From Salmonirosea sp038204185 (GTDB lineage Bacteria > Bacteroidota > Bacteroidia > Cytophagales > Spirosomataceae), in assembly GCA_038204185.1 (NCBI GenBank), contig JBBRDE010000001.1, forward strand, positions 1-64,000: DNA of 64,000 nucleotides, read 5' to 3'. The position numbers and the translations under genes are program-made. The notes beneath the pieces were generated by a model, which worked only from the letters and a program-made list of their open reading frames with translations, searched no databases and was not told the DNA's origin. This document shows positions 54,401 to 62,924 of this stretch, piece by piece. The number at the start of each line of letters is the position of its first letter. The first letter of the stretch is position 1.

Positions 54401-55273
54401 ATTGAGTAGCAAATCACCCAGCGAAGGTGAAAACGGGGTTCCATCGTAGTATTGCGGATCGAAAACTGCATTCCTGTAAAAGGAAAACGGAATTGAAAAG
54501 TACAGCATTAAGCCCCGCAAAACTACCACGAAGAATAGTAGTATTAGTAGTACAAGTCTATAACGGTGTCGGGTGGGGCGATGATGCACCGACCTAACCA
54601 GGTAAATTGCGAGAAAGATCAAAGCCAGCAACATCAGTAGTGACGACTGAGCCGGAATGTGTCCGGCTCCGTTTACCCAGCCCTTGGGTGGGCTTACATA
54701 AAAAAGCGGACGGCCCGCCTCATCCATCACGGGCATGTAGCTATTCGCGTTGAGAATACTCAACAATTGCGGCACAGCAGCGAAAATCTTCGGATTATAA
54801 CCGAGTGAAGTTTCGCCACGATCGGCGTGGTAGTGGGACTGCAATTCGATTAGGGAAAATAACTCGTATAAAGTACTGCCAGTCTGCTCCCGCTTACTTA
54901 GCTGCAGGAATTTGCCTTGATTGGTTTCGATGACTTGTGTGCCGGATTTAGCCCCCGAAAATAGCGCGTAGTTAATACCATATCGATGGTCCGACCACAC
55001 AAGAAGCGTAGAATCTCGATACAGATAATGAGGATAAGGGCTATCGATGAGCAGTTCTGAAAAAGGTTTACCGTCAGACAAGGGTACCCGGCCCAGGATT
55101 TGATCCATATCCTGATTGGCCCGCGAAATTTCAATTTGCAGGCTTTTCTGAACCTCATCGGCGTATGTTTCATAGATAGCCGTTTCGTTCTTAATGAAGA
55201 AGGATCCCACGGCCCATACAAACGCTACCACCGACGCAAGTAGGAAAATATATTTTCTCAGGAATTGGGGCAC
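51491..55273 (-). CDS. Very large multi-pass NtrY-like sensor histidine kinase
   Basis: 1260 residues. Order: one membrane helix (about 7-27), a periplasmic region (to about 210), a polytopic block of about eight helices (about 215-485), and a second extracytoplasmic region. Two more helices follow near 750-805, then a third sensor-like loop (about 815-930), a helix, HAMP (about 960-1010), HisKA and HATPase_c. The H-box is ARQVAHEIKNPLTP with the phospho-His near residue 1047. The N-box is NLIINARQS, G1 is DNGTGIP and G2 is GGTGLGLA. The cognate regulator is not adjacent. The stimulus is unknown; the internal multi-helix block is the unusual feature. Confidence 0.88.
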   Translation of the reverse strand: MPQFLRKYIFLLASVVAFVWAVGSFFIKNETAIYETYADEVQKSLQIEISRANQDMDQILGRVPLSDGKPFSELLIDSPYPHYLYRDSTLLVWSDHRYGINYALFSGAKSGTQVIETNQGKFLQLSKREQTGSTLYELFSLIELQSHYHADRGETSLGYNPKIFAAVPQLLSILNANSYMPVMDEAGRPLFYVSPPKGWVNGAGHIPAQSSLLMLLALIFLAIYLVRSVHHRPTRHRYRLVLLILLFFVVVLRGLMLYFSIPFSFYRNAVFDPQYYDGTPFSPSLGDLLLNGLGLLWVLMYANRTYFRTVTYRRLVSSGPGFQYLVALLILLVSFMSSYLCYRELTTLYGSTLYTLDITLSITFNPLKIAALLVFVCLSGLYFMINQLIFIVFIRLAPDYRIGAAILMLGVAMVALVSWLLGVGFELIFLAHMAYLLTLYLTRLPRTFYGFKYPTTIYYFLTALLCALTATYVVENQENNKDVLSKKEFGRQVLAGNDLLTEFLLTKDIQLVAQDEEVQAHLVNDVPLAREIIQQKIRNKYLKQYLDPYTAEVLTFDRDGNSLDNSALAHTHSYYVDAWGKPTYATTYPGVYMVDTPGQDTLEAASAEPGVSTPGVDTPDTGFTKHYVAFVTVQNAAQPAGYVVLVLRQKPQAAHTPLPLPDERFDKTPETQEYSYAIFKGAEQMYSGGSYNYERKFPSTILLDSALYKTGLTMHGYRHVGQADTRNRRIVVSTKSWGWNGFLANFSFLYLILVVVVLLAIIGHALHSGIAALPLTYSTKIQVLLNVSFIIPLLIVLFFILRIIGTDYRENQENAHVDKTRNLSANVLKYMDDYRQGKMSQAYFEQQIQEIARDADLGINLYDTTGRILLASKPMLYQGGLVSGLINPAAMKQIVEQKENQLLLYESLGEKPYYTAYVGLKSYDQKLLGVLSVPQFNARSILDRQIIDIVASILIVFTIMFIVFLLVSYFASNLLIEPLRVLARKISTTNLNQLNDPLPWHSNDEIGSLIKKYNQMLVNLDQNKQALSLNEKQSAWREMARQVAHEIKNPLTPMKLTLQQLQRTIRRDDPEALEKVNRAMESIIKQIDTIGHIAQSFSDIARMPPPQNEVFEVTSVVNKAYELYASDETVIFRRQIAPGPLYVSGGRQQFGGSISNLIINARQSVPSSRTAEITVRLYTHNETIIVEVKDNGTGIPQNIRSRVFLPNFTTRPGGTGLGLAMAKRIIEYAGGSIWFETEEGIGTTFFLSLPLVESPKSPGT

Positions 55274-55471
55274 CTTAATGTTGCTGTAAATTCAGGTACG
55301 AGAAATCGTGGTAAAATCAATGAGAACAAAACAATGCTCTCATTATTAAGATTTTAACCAAGATATTATCGAGTTTCATCTTTAATTATACAGTATTGAC
55401 CTAAAACCGTGCCAAAAAATCAATTTTTAGTGGTTACTTTCTTTTATATAAACTCATGTATAATGAGTGCC

Positions 55472-55822
55472 TTAAATAACATTAATGCCATTGTTTACAC
55501 CGGACGGCATGTTTATTGTAAAGCCCTGTCCATTCTCTCCTTCTTCGTAGTCGATGTCCGCTCCCAACACATACATTAAATGCCGGCGATCGATAAACAC
55601 CCGTACTCCATCCACATCGTACACCTGGTCATGGTTGGTCACCGTATCGAAGCCCAGCAGATGGGTAGCACTGCAAGCCCCGCCTCGTAATCCCACGCGA
55701 AGACCATAATTATCAGGAATTTTGTTCGCAATAAATGTATCCCTTATTTCCGCCCGGGCCCGGGCGGAAATGTGAACCGGAGTGTCCAGAATAATGTTTT
55801 TATTGAGTGCTTTGTCTTTCAT
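55472..55822 (-). CDS. IscA/HesB-family protein lacking the C-terminal CxC
   Basis: 116 residues of the A-type Fe-S carrier fold: ISARARAEIRDTFIANKIPD, LRVGLRGGACSATHLLGFD with the first conserved Cys, then VDGVRVFIDRRHLMYVLGADIDYEEG and GQGFTINMP. The usual C-terminal CGCG motif is replaced by GVNNGINVI, so two of the three iron-sulfur ligands are absent. It may have lost cluster binding or may use other ligands. It sits between the large kinase and a divergent DUF7935 gene. Confidence 0.82.
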   Translation of the reverse strand: MKDKALNKNIILDTPVHISARARAEIRDTFIANKIPDNYGLRVGLRGGACSATHLLGFDTVTNHDQVYDVDGVRVFIDRRHLMYVLGADIDYEEGENGQGFTINMPSGVNNGINVI

Positions 55823-55860
55823 AGCAGAAGAAGCATGCAGAGGCCGCTAGGCAAATATTC

Positions 55861-55891
55861 TTCGTTCAGCCGGCATTTAAACGTACTTTTG
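55861..55891 (+). promoter_or_regulatory. Predicted promoter upstream of the DUF7935 gene
   Basis: TTC (55861-55863), 20 nt, then TACTTTTG (55884-55891), matching the -7 consensus with a one-base change at -33. The ATG at 55918 follows after 26 nt. Confidence 0.4.
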
Positions 55892-55917
55892 CCGTTCATT
55901 TCTGATAACGATTCTTT

Positions 55918-56436
55918 ATGGAACTGTATTCCTTCATTACAATACTTTTGGTAGCTGTGGTTGTCGTGTTTGGTTTGTATCTAACCCTGACCACTCTGGC
56001 TGAAAAATTTTTAGAAAAACAAAGATGGGATATTCGCTCCAAAAACACCGAAATCATTCTTCCGCTCCGCCTACAAGCCTATGAACGGATGTGCCTATTT
56101 CTGGAACGGATTACACCCAATCAGCTGTTACTGCGCACCTCGGGATCGGCTTCCAACGCGCTGGAATTTCAACAAATCTTGCTGCGGGAAATCCGTGAGG
56201 AGTTCAACCACAACCTGGCCCAACAGGTATATATGAGTAACGATACTTGGGAACATATCAAGAAAGCCGTCAACGAGGTGCAGTCGCTCATCAACCGGGC
56301 AGCCGCAGAAGTAGACGAAGAAGCTCCGGCCAATGACCTGGGCCGCAAGATATTCGAACAGGTCATTCAGCAGGAAATTCAACCATGTACCCACGCACTG
56401 CGTATCGTAAAAGAAGAAGTGCAGCGGATTTTTTAA
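55918..56436 (+). CDS. Membrane-anchored hypothetical protein (DUF7935-like)
   Basis: 172 residues: one N-terminal membrane helix (about 5-26: SFITILLVAVVVVFGLYLTL), then a soluble helical region (LPLRLQAYERMCLFLERITP, LLREIREEFNHNLAQQVYMS, IKKAVNEVQSLINRAA). The pattern recurs in Bacteroidota upstream of mutS2 and I associate it with DUF7935, but no function is known. It ends 73 nt before mutS2, with a reverse copy of the hairpin element in between. Confidence 0.65.
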   Translation: MELYSFITILLVAVVVVFGLYLTLTTLAEKFLEKQRWDIRSKNTEIILPLRLQAYERMCLFLERITPNQLLLRTSGSASNALEFQQILLREIREEFNHNLAQQVYMSNDTWEHIKKAVNEVQSLINRAAAEVDEEAPANDLGRKIFEQVIQQEIQPCTHALRIVKEEVQRIF

Positions 56437-56440
56437 TTTT

Positions 56441-56505
56441 GAATGACGGGGCCGCCCGCGCGGTGAATAATTAAATCCTCACTCATTCACTCCTTCACTC
56501 ATTCA
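56441..56505 (-). repeat. Reverse-oriented hairpin leader element (copy C) and GAATGA-word tract
   Basis: On the minus strand GCGGG-CGGC-CCCGT (56459-56446) is followed by CATTCAAAATTAA, matching the two sense copies before frr and the gene at 61771. One A-U stem pair becomes G-U. To the right, the plus strand carries repeats of cactcattcactc (56480-56505), the same words that flank the other copies. Confidence 0.5.
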
Positions 56506-56509
56506 ATAC

Positions 56510-58918
56510 GTGCTTTACCCCCAAAATCTCGAACAAAAATTAGGCTTTGACCGGCTGCGCGAGCAGTTAAAGGAGGCATGCATTAGCTCATTAGGCAGAG
56601 CTTTTGTGGACAAAATACGCTTTTCCGATAATTTTGGTTTGGTGGACAAATTGGTCCGTCAGACCGCCGAAATGCAACATATCATGCAATCCGGTGGGGA
56701 GTTTCCGGCTCAAAATTACCTTGACGCTACTCCCTACCTCCAGCGGGCCGCCATCGAAGGTACCATGCTGTTGCAGGATGAGTTCTTCGATTTAAAAGTA
56801 TCGCTTAGCACTATACGCGGTTGCATACGCTTTTTTGAAAATCAGTCACCGGAGAGTTACCCATTACTGGGAGAGTACGCTAAAACCATCCGGGTGGAAC
56901 GTACCGTGACCGACGCCATCGATCGTATTATCGACGAGCGGGGGCAGGTTCGCGATAATGCCTCGCCCGAGTTAGTGCAAATTCGCCGACGACTTATTGC
57001 CGAGCAGGTCAATGTACGCAAGCGGCTGGATAGTATGCTACGCACCGCCAAGGGTAATGGCTGGATCGGTGACGACGTTTCGCTGACGATTCGCAACGGA
57101 CGCATGGTAATTCCCATTGCCGCCGAACACAAGCGTAAGTTCAAGGGCTTTGTCCACGATGAATCGGCCACTGGACAGACGGTCTTCATAGAACCTACTG
57201 ATGTACTGGAAGCCAACAACGCTATCCGCGAACTGGAATACGAGGAACGCCGTGAAATCAACCGCATTCTGACCCGCCTCACCGACCAACTCCGACCCCA
57301 TCTCCCTGAGCTGCATAAAGCGTATCAGTTTCTGGGCCTGATGGATTTTTTACGGGCTAAGGCCAAACTGGCTTCCCAGATGAAGGCGATCAACCCAAAG
57401 TTCGAGAACCGCACCGTGGTAGACTGGCGTGAAGCCCGGCACCCGCTGCTGTACCTTACTTTCCAAAAGCAGGGTAAGAGTGTAGTTCCCCTGGGGCTGG
57501 AATTGAACACCTCACGAAGAATTCTCATCATTTCAGGCCCCAACGCGGGAGGTAAATCGGTGTCGCTAAAAACCGTCGGGCTCATTCAGTATATGTACCA
57601 ATGCGGGCTGCTGGTACCGATGCGGGAAGATTCGACAATGGGTTTTTTCCAAAATATTTTTATTGACATCGGCGATGAGCAATCACTGGAAAACGATTTG
57701 AGTACCTATAGTTCGCATCTGACCAATATGCGCAACTTTCTGGCGATGGCCAACAAGCGGACGCTTTTCCTGATCGACGAGTTCGGCACGGGTACCGAAC
57801 CCGGCCTGGGCGGCGCCATCGCAGAAGCTATTCTGGAAAATCTTACCCGCTCGGGTGCGTACGGGGTCATCAACACGCACTACACCAATCTTAAGGTACT
57901 AGCCGACAAAACGGAAGGGCTTATCAACGGTGCCATGCGCTTCGACGGTGAGCATTTGGAACCTTTGTACCAACTGGAAATCGGCAAGCCGGGGAGTTCT
58001 TTCGCCTTTGAAATCGCTTCTAAAATTGGACTACCCCGAGAGGTGGTGGAGCAGGCCAAGCAGAAGCTAGGTACCCAGCAGGTCAATTTTGAAAAACTCC
58101 TGAAAGAACTGGATATCGAGCGGCGGGTGTTTTCCGAAAAAAATATGGAACTGGGCATCAAAGAACGGAAGCTCGCCCAGCAACTCGCTGAGTACACCGC
58201 CTTGAAAACGTCGCTGGACAACAATGAAAAGCGAATCCTGAACGAGGCCAAGCAAAAGGCCAAGCTCCTGCTCAGTGATACCAATCAGCGCATCGAAAAC
58301 ACCATTCGGGAAATCAAGGAAAGTCAGGCTGAACGAGAAACAACCAAAAAGGCCCGAATTGAACTGGAACGGTTTACCCAAAAAAACCTCAAACCCGAAC
58401 CCGTGGCCGAGCTACCCTCGGAAAAAGTGGACTATGAGCCCGAAAGCGGGGCCATCGAGGTAGGTAGCTTTGTCCGCATCAAAGGACAAAGCGCCCTGGC
58501 CGAGGTACTGGCTCTGAAAGGAAAAGACGCCGAGGTACGGATCGGCGAACTCAAATCCAACATCAAGCTGAATCGGCTGGAAAAAGTATCCAATAAGACC
58601 TACCGTGAACTCACCGGTGAAAAGAAACTAAAATCCGTCACGGGCGGCGTAGATTTGAACGAGCGACACCTGAATTTCAGCTTCAATCTCGACATCAGGG
58701 GTAAGCGTGGTGAAGAAGCGCTGGGCGTCGTGGATCAGTTCATGGATAATGCTGTGATGTTGGGATACGATGAACTGCGCATTATTCACGGGAAAGGTGA
58801 CGGAATTCTGCGTACCCTAGTTCGGAATCACCTGCGCGGCTATAAGCAAGTCACAGCCATGCAAGATGAAAACGCCGACCGCGGCGGTGCTGGTGTAACG
58901 TTGGTGAAGATGCGCTAA
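56510..58918 (+). CDS. mutS2: Endonuclease MutS2
   Basis: 802 residues from a GTG at 56510. The MutS core and clamp region are followed by the ABC ATPase: Walker A GPNAGGKS (about 343-350), DIGDEQSLENDLSTYSSHL, Walker B LFLIDEFGTGTEP. A coiled coil (about 520-640) and the C-terminal Smr nuclease domain (about 727-802: LDIRGKRGEEAL, IIHGKGDGILR) follow. MutS2 lacks the mismatch-recognition domain and acts on recombination intermediates or, in some bacteria, collided ribosomes. Confidence 0.95.
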   Translation: MLYPQNLEQKLGFDRLREQLKEACISSLGRAFVDKIRFSDNFGLVDKLVRQTAEMQHIMQSGGEFPAQNYLDATPYLQRAAIEGTMLLQDEFFDLKVSLSTIRGCIRFFENQSPESYPLLGEYAKTIRVERTVTDAIDRIIDERGQVRDNASPELVQIRRRLIAEQVNVRKRLDSMLRTAKGNGWIGDDVSLTIRNGRMVIPIAAEHKRKFKGFVHDESATGQTVFIEPTDVLEANNAIRELEYEERREINRILTRLTDQLRPHLPELHKAYQFLGLMDFLRAKAKLASQMKAINPKFENRTVVDWREARHPLLYLTFQKQGKSVVPLGLELNTSRRILIISGPNAGGKSVSLKTVGLIQYMYQCGLLVPMREDSTMGFFQNIFIDIGDEQSLENDLSTYSSHLTNMRNFLAMANKRTLFLIDEFGTGTEPGLGGAIAEAILENLTRSGAYGVINTHYTNLKVLADKTEGLINGAMRFDGEHLEPLYQLEIGKPGSSFAFEIASKIGLPREVVEQAKQKLGTQQVNFEKLLKELDIERRVFSEKNMELGIKERKLAQQLAEYTALKTSLDNNEKRILNEAKQKAKLLLSDTNQRIENTIREIKESQAERETTKKARIELERFTQKNLKPEPVAELPSEKVDYEPESGAIEVGSFVRIKGQSALAEVLALKGKDAEVRIGELKSNIKLNRLEKVSNKTYRELTGEKKLKSVTGGVDLNERHLNFSFNLDIRGKRGEEALGVVDQFMDNAVMLGYDELRIIHGKGDGILRTLVRNHLRGYKQVTAMQDENADRGGAGVTLVKMR

Positions 58919-58923
58919 AGCAA

Positions 58924-58957
58924 AACTTCCCGAAAGTTTTAAAACTTTCGGGAAGTT
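58924..58957. terminator. 17-bp perfect palindrome between mutS2 and the MFS gene
   Basis: The 17 nt at 58924-58940 are followed immediately by their exact reverse complement at 58941-58957 (centre TTTT-AAAA). It lies between convergent genes. Its centre is AT-rich and no clear T-run follows, so it may act as a terminator or merely as a palindrome. Confidence 0.65.
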
Positions 58958-58974
58958 GATTCGCCTACTGCCGA

Positions 58975-60234
58975 CTACAATTGCGGCTGCTGTAGTACTT
59001 CCGACTCAGGCAGACCATGCAAGCCTGCGGCTTTGCGACTGCGCATCCAGAAGAAAAGTATCGTAAAGGCCACGATCAGGATAATGGGAAACGTGGTCAT
59101 ATTCATCAGAGTGGCCTGTCCAGCCAGTAATTCTAACTCATCTCCAGTCTTTCCAGCGGCAGCGAACGTGGCGCGGTGGTCATCGATCCAGCTACCGATG
59201 ATGGGGGACCAGATCGAGGTCGAGAACATACCTACCCCACCGACCAACGACATGCCCAATGCACCACTAAGGGGTACCTTCTCTGCTACGAACCCAAGCA
59301 TGGTCGGCCAGAAATAACATACCCCTATGGCGAAGAAAACAGCGGCTACATAAGCCATGGCGCCTGTCTGGGTGGCGAGTAGGTAAATGCCAATGGTAGC
59401 AAAAATCGCTGAACCCAGCAGTACGCCCGTCTGACCAAAACTGCCAATAACCGGACCACCAAAGTAACGCCCTACCGCCATCAATCCCGTTACCAATGCC
59501 AGAATCAACAGAGGTTCGGCGCCACTCTTGCTCAGAATAAGGGTAGTCCACTGCTGCGGCCCAAACTCTGAAATCGCTGTAAGTGTCATGCACAGAAAGA
59601 TGAAAATAAAGATTGGGTTGAGCATAGCTCTGAAATTTTCGGAAAGTGACATGGCACCTTCCACCTGAGGTTTCGGGAAGGCCTGTCCCCAGAATAGGAA
59701 CGCGTAGATCAGCGTCGGAATCATGATGACCCAGATTTGGGCCTGCCAGCTCATGCCCATGTTGGTCATGGCAAAAGAGATCAGACTACCGACCACGATT
59801 CCACCAGGGAACCACATGTGGAAGCGGTTGAGCATCTTGTTCATTTTTAAGCCCGAGTACGAGTCGGCTATCATCGGGTTACAGGCCGCTTCGGTACAGC
59901 CGTTTCCGATCCCGATAAAAAGCGTAGAAAGAAGCAACCCATTGTAACCGCCCGAATAAATCGTGAGAATAATCCCGAGTGTGTGCATCACAAAGGCCAC
60001 CATCATGATGATGCGTGGCCCTACGGAATGATAGACCAGTCCACCCACAATCATAGAAATAGGGAATCCCAAAAACCACATGGAATTAATAAAGCCCAGC
60101 TGCTCGGCACTCAGGCCAAACTCGGTAGCTAGCTGAGGCAGAATACCCGCCCGAATGGCGAAAGAGAAAGCCGTGGTGATGAGCGCAAAGCAACTGCCCA
60201 GAAACAGGCGATCGGCATTGACATTTTGATTCAT
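58975..60234 (-). CDS. MFS transporter, probable sugar importer
   Basis: 419 residues with twelve hydrophobic helices in the MFS two-bundle arrangement. The A-like motif is GGLVYHSVGPR between helices 2 and 3, and ACNPMIADSYSGLKMNKMLNRFH lies in the middle of the N-terminal half. The family of such Bacteroidota transporters usually serves sugars or sugar derivatives. It is divergent from two Gfo/Idh/MocA genes and an isomerase, which supports a carbohydrate substrate; the identity is unknown. Confidence 0.85.
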   Translation of the reverse strand: MNQNVNADRLFLGSCFALITTAFSFAIRAGILPQLATEFGLSAEQLGFINSMWFLGFPISMIVGGLVYHSVGPRIIMMVAFVMHTLGIILTIYSGGYNGLLLSTLFIGIGNGCTEAACNPMIADSYSGLKMNKMLNRFHMWFPGGIVVGSLISFAMTNMGMSWQAQIWVIMIPTLIYAFLFWGQAFPKPQVEGAMSLSENFRAMLNPIFIFIFLCMTLTAISEFGPQQWTTLILSKSGAEPLLILALVTGLMAVGRYFGGPVIGSFGQTGVLLGSAIFATIGIYLLATQTGAMAYVAAVFFAIGVCYFWPTMLGFVAEKVPLSGALGMSLVGGVGMFSTSIWSPIIGSWIDDHRATFAAAGKTGDELELLAGQATLMNMTTFPIILIVAFTILFFWMRSRKAAGLHGLPESEVLQQPQL

Positions 60235-60455
60235 AAGTAGAATTAGGTTTAGTGAGAAAGGATTAGTTGGTTTGAAAAATGTTAGGGGGTATCGTATGAT
60301 AATTGGGTAAAAAAGGGAACAGGGAGCATTTCTACTGATAAACGAGGGGGTATTCTGCGTTTTTTTTGAAGTTGCTACCTTTGTAAGTAGTAAGAGTGCG
60401 GTCTGTTACTCTTTTTTTAGTAATAATAATTTTATAAACTTTTAACCAACCAGTA

Positions 60456-61610
60456 ATGCCAAGAAAAATTCGCATGGGAATGGTGGGCGGCAGCACCGAA
60501 GCTTTTATCGGGGGCGTACACCGCCGGGCGGCAATCATGGATGGTGAAATCGAGCTCGTTTGCGGCGCTTTCAGTTCCAGTCCCGAGAAATCCAAAGCTA
60601 CGGGAGCAGCCTTGTATCTACCCCCCGACCGGGTGTACGCCAACTACGAGGAGATGATCCAAAAGGAAAAGGAGCTACCTGAGGGCGAACGGATGGACTT
60701 CGTGTCCATCGTGACGCCCAACCACGTGCACTTCCCCCCTGCCAAGCTCGCACTCGAAAATGGATTCCATGTCGTCTGCGACAAGCCCCTCACCCATACT
60801 ACCGAAGACTCAGAAGCCCTGGTCAAAATCGTAGAAGATAGCGGACTGATTTTCTGCCTGACTCACAACTATACGGGCTATCCGATGGTGAAAGAGGCTC
60901 GGGAACTAATTAAAGCAGGTGTTTTGGGTGAAATTCGTAAGGTCGTCGTGGAGTATCCACAAGGCTGGCTATCTACGCTGGTGGAAGCTACGGGTAACAA
61001 GCAAGCCTCTTGGCGCACCGATCCCGAACGCTCCGGCGCGGCGGGGGGCTTAGGGGATATAGGTACCCACGCTGAGAATCTGGCCGAATACATCACGGGC
61101 TTAAAAATAACCGAGGTATGCGCCGACTTGACGATTTTTGTAGAAGGACGCTTGCTCGACGACGACGCCAATGTATTGCTTCGCTTTGATAACGGGGCAA
61201 AGGGTATCCTGCAAAATAGCCAGATTTGCAACGGCGAAGAAAACGACCTGAATATCCGCATCTACGGTGAGCTCGGCGGCCTGGAATGGAACCAGATGGA
61301 ACCCAATACCCTAATTCATAAGGTACAGGGTAGCCCAGCGCGTCTCCTCCGTACGGGGGTAGGTGACCTATCCGAGGCGGCACAAGTACACACCCGTATT
61401 CCGGCGGGCCATCCTGAAGGGTACTTTGAAGCTTTTGCCAACCTCTACCGCAACTTCGCCCTAGCCGTCCGGGCGCGTTGGGAAGGAAAAGAGCAAGATC
61501 CTTTATACGATTTCCCCGACGTGTACGACGGTTTGCGCGGCATGAAATTCATCGACACCGTCATCGCCTCGGACAAAACCAATACGAAGTGGACGAAGTT
61601 TATTGAGTGA
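60456..61610 (+). CDS. Gfo/Idh/MocA family oxidoreductase
   Basis: 384 residues. The NAD(P) Rossmann domain opens with RKIRMGMVGGSTEAFIGGVH, the catalytic-lysine block is VVCDKPLTHT, and the C-terminal alpha/beta domain has GGLGDIGTHAENLAEYITG with the catalytic Asp and His. Members oxidise or reduce sugar hydroxyls, for example at C3. A TACCTTTG promoter element is about 75 nt upstream. It is divergent from the MFS gene and followed by a paralogue. Confidence 0.88.
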   Translation: MPRKIRMGMVGGSTEAFIGGVHRRAAIMDGEIELVCGAFSSSPEKSKATGAALYLPPDRVYANYEEMIQKEKELPEGERMDFVSIVTPNHVHFPPAKLALENGFHVVCDKPLTHTTEDSEALVKIVEDSGLIFCLTHNYTGYPMVKEARELIKAGVLGEIRKVVVEYPQGWLSTLVEATGNKQASWRTDPERSGAAGGLGDIGTHAENLAEYITGLKITEVCADLTIFVEGRLLDDDANVLLRFDNGAKGILQNSQICNGEENDLNIRIYGELGGLEWNQMEPNTLIHKVQGSPARLLRTGVGDLSEAAQVHTRIPAGHPEGYFEAFANLYRNFALAVRARWEGKEQDPLYDFPDVYDGLRGMKFIDTVIASDKTNTKWTKFIE

Positions 61611-61624
61611 AAGAAGTGAGTGGC

Positions 61625-61734
61625 GAATGAGTGAATCTAAATTGCATTTACATGGTAAGATGCGCTCATCGATCACCCCCTCGATCCACAAATTATGATA
61701 TTCCAGCATTTAAAATTCTCTAATTCACTCATTC
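61625..61734. repeat. Inverted repeat of GAATGAGTGAAT between two Gfo/Idh genes
   Basis: GAATGAGTGAAT (61625-61636) and its perfect reverse complement (61723-61734) are 86 nt apart. The same words form the arms of the hairpin before frr. The right arm leads directly into the second hairpin leader. Confidence 0.7.
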
Positions 61735-61735
61735 T

Positions 61736-61770
61736 CTCATCGCACCGGTGACCCGGTCAAAATTAATCTT
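61736..61770 (+). promoter_or_regulatory. Hairpin leader element abutting the second Gfo/Idh start (copy D)
   Basis: ACCGG (61744-61748) pairs with CCGGT (61753-61757) around loop TGAC, followed by a 13-nt spacer, CAAAATTAATCTT, and the ATG at 61771. Compared with the frr copy, the third stem pair has changed from G-C to C-G and the spacer length is the same. Confidence 0.55.
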
Positions 61771-62916
61771 ATGTCAAAAATCAAAGTAGGAGTCGTAGGA
61801 ACCGGATTCATTGGACCTGCTCACATCGAGGCGCTGCGCCGCTTGCCTAACATTGAAGTAGCTGCCTTGTGCGAGGTAACGGCCGAGCTAGCCGCCAGCA
61901 AAGCCAAAGCGCTGGGCATCGAGCGTTCCTATACCTTCGATGAATTATTGAAGCAGGATGATATTCAGTGCATTCATATTTGTACCCCTAACTTCCTGCA
62001 CTATTCCCAGTCAAAGGCCGCGCTGGAAGCCGGCAAGCACGTCGTGTGCGAAAAACCACTGGCCAAAGATCTGGCCGAAGCTGAGGAACTGGTCGAACTA
62101 GCCGCAAAATCCGGCCTGGTCAATGCTGTGCATTTCAACCTGCGCTACTACCCGCTGGCCCGCCAAATGAAAGTAATGCGCGAGAAAGGCGAACTCGGTG
62201 ATGTGTATTCGGTTATTGGATCGTACCTACAGGACTGGCTTTTCTACGAAACCGACTACAACTGGCGGCTCGAGCCCGACAAATCCGGCGATTCGCGCGC
62301 CATTGCTGATATTGGCTCCCACCTGATGGATATTCTGGAATACATCACGGGCCTGAAAACGGTGGCTGTCATGGCCGATTTCAATACCATCCATAAAACC
62401 CGCAAGAAGCCGCTTAAAGAAGTGGAGACCTACTCCGGCAAAATCCTGAAGCCTGAAGACTACGCCGACGTACCCATCAACACCGAAGATCACGCCAATG
62501 TACTACTGCGTTTTGATAACGGCAATCGGGGGGTCATCACGGTGTCGCAGGTTTCTGCTGGGCGCAAGAATCGTATGAGTCTGGAAATTTCTGGTTCTAA
62601 GAAAACATTCAGCTTTAATTCCGAAAGTCCCAACGAACTCTGGATCGGCAACCGCGACGGCTATAACGAGTTGCTCATGCGCGATCCATCGCTGGTTCAC
62701 AAAGAAGCGAGCTCGGTAATCTCATTCCCCGGCGGCCACAATGAGGGCTTCCCCGATACCTCCAAGCAGATGTTCAAGGAAGTGTACGCCGCCGTAGAAG
62801 CCGGTAAGCAACCCGAAAACCCTACCTACCCTACCTTCGCCGACGGCTACCGCGAGTTGCTGATTTGCGAAAAGATACTCGAAAGCGCGCGGAGCGAGAA
62901 GTGGGTGGAGGTTTAA
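61771..62916 (+). CDS. Gfo/Idh/MocA family oxidoreductase
   Basis: 381 residues: Rossmann GVVGTGFIGPAHIEAL, VVCEKPLAKD with the conserved lysine, and RAIADIGSHLMDILEYITG in the C-terminal domain. It is only distantly similar to its upstream neighbour (60456-61610), so the two are different enzymes rather than a recent duplication. It is likely part of a sugar-oxidation pathway with the MFS transporter and the isomerase at 63521. A distinctive hairpin leader precedes its ATG. Confidence 0.88.
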   Translation: MSKIKVGVVGTGFIGPAHIEALRRLPNIEVAALCEVTAELAASKAKALGIERSYTFDELLKQDDIQCIHICTPNFLHYSQSKAALEAGKHVVCEKPLAKDLAEAEELVELAAKSGLVNAVHFNLRYYPLARQMKVMREKGELGDVYSVIGSYLQDWLFYETDYNWRLEPDKSGDSRAIADIGSHLMDILEYITGLKTVAVMADFNTIHKTRKKPLKEVETYSGKILKPEDYADVPINTEDHANVLLRFDNGNRGVITVSQVSAGRKNRMSLEISGSKKTFSFNSESPNELWIGNRDGYNELLMRDPSLVHKEASSVISFPGGHNEGFPDTSKQMFKEVYAAVEAGKQPENPTYPTFADGYRELLICEKILESARSEKWVEV

Positions 62917-62924
62917 TTTTTTAA

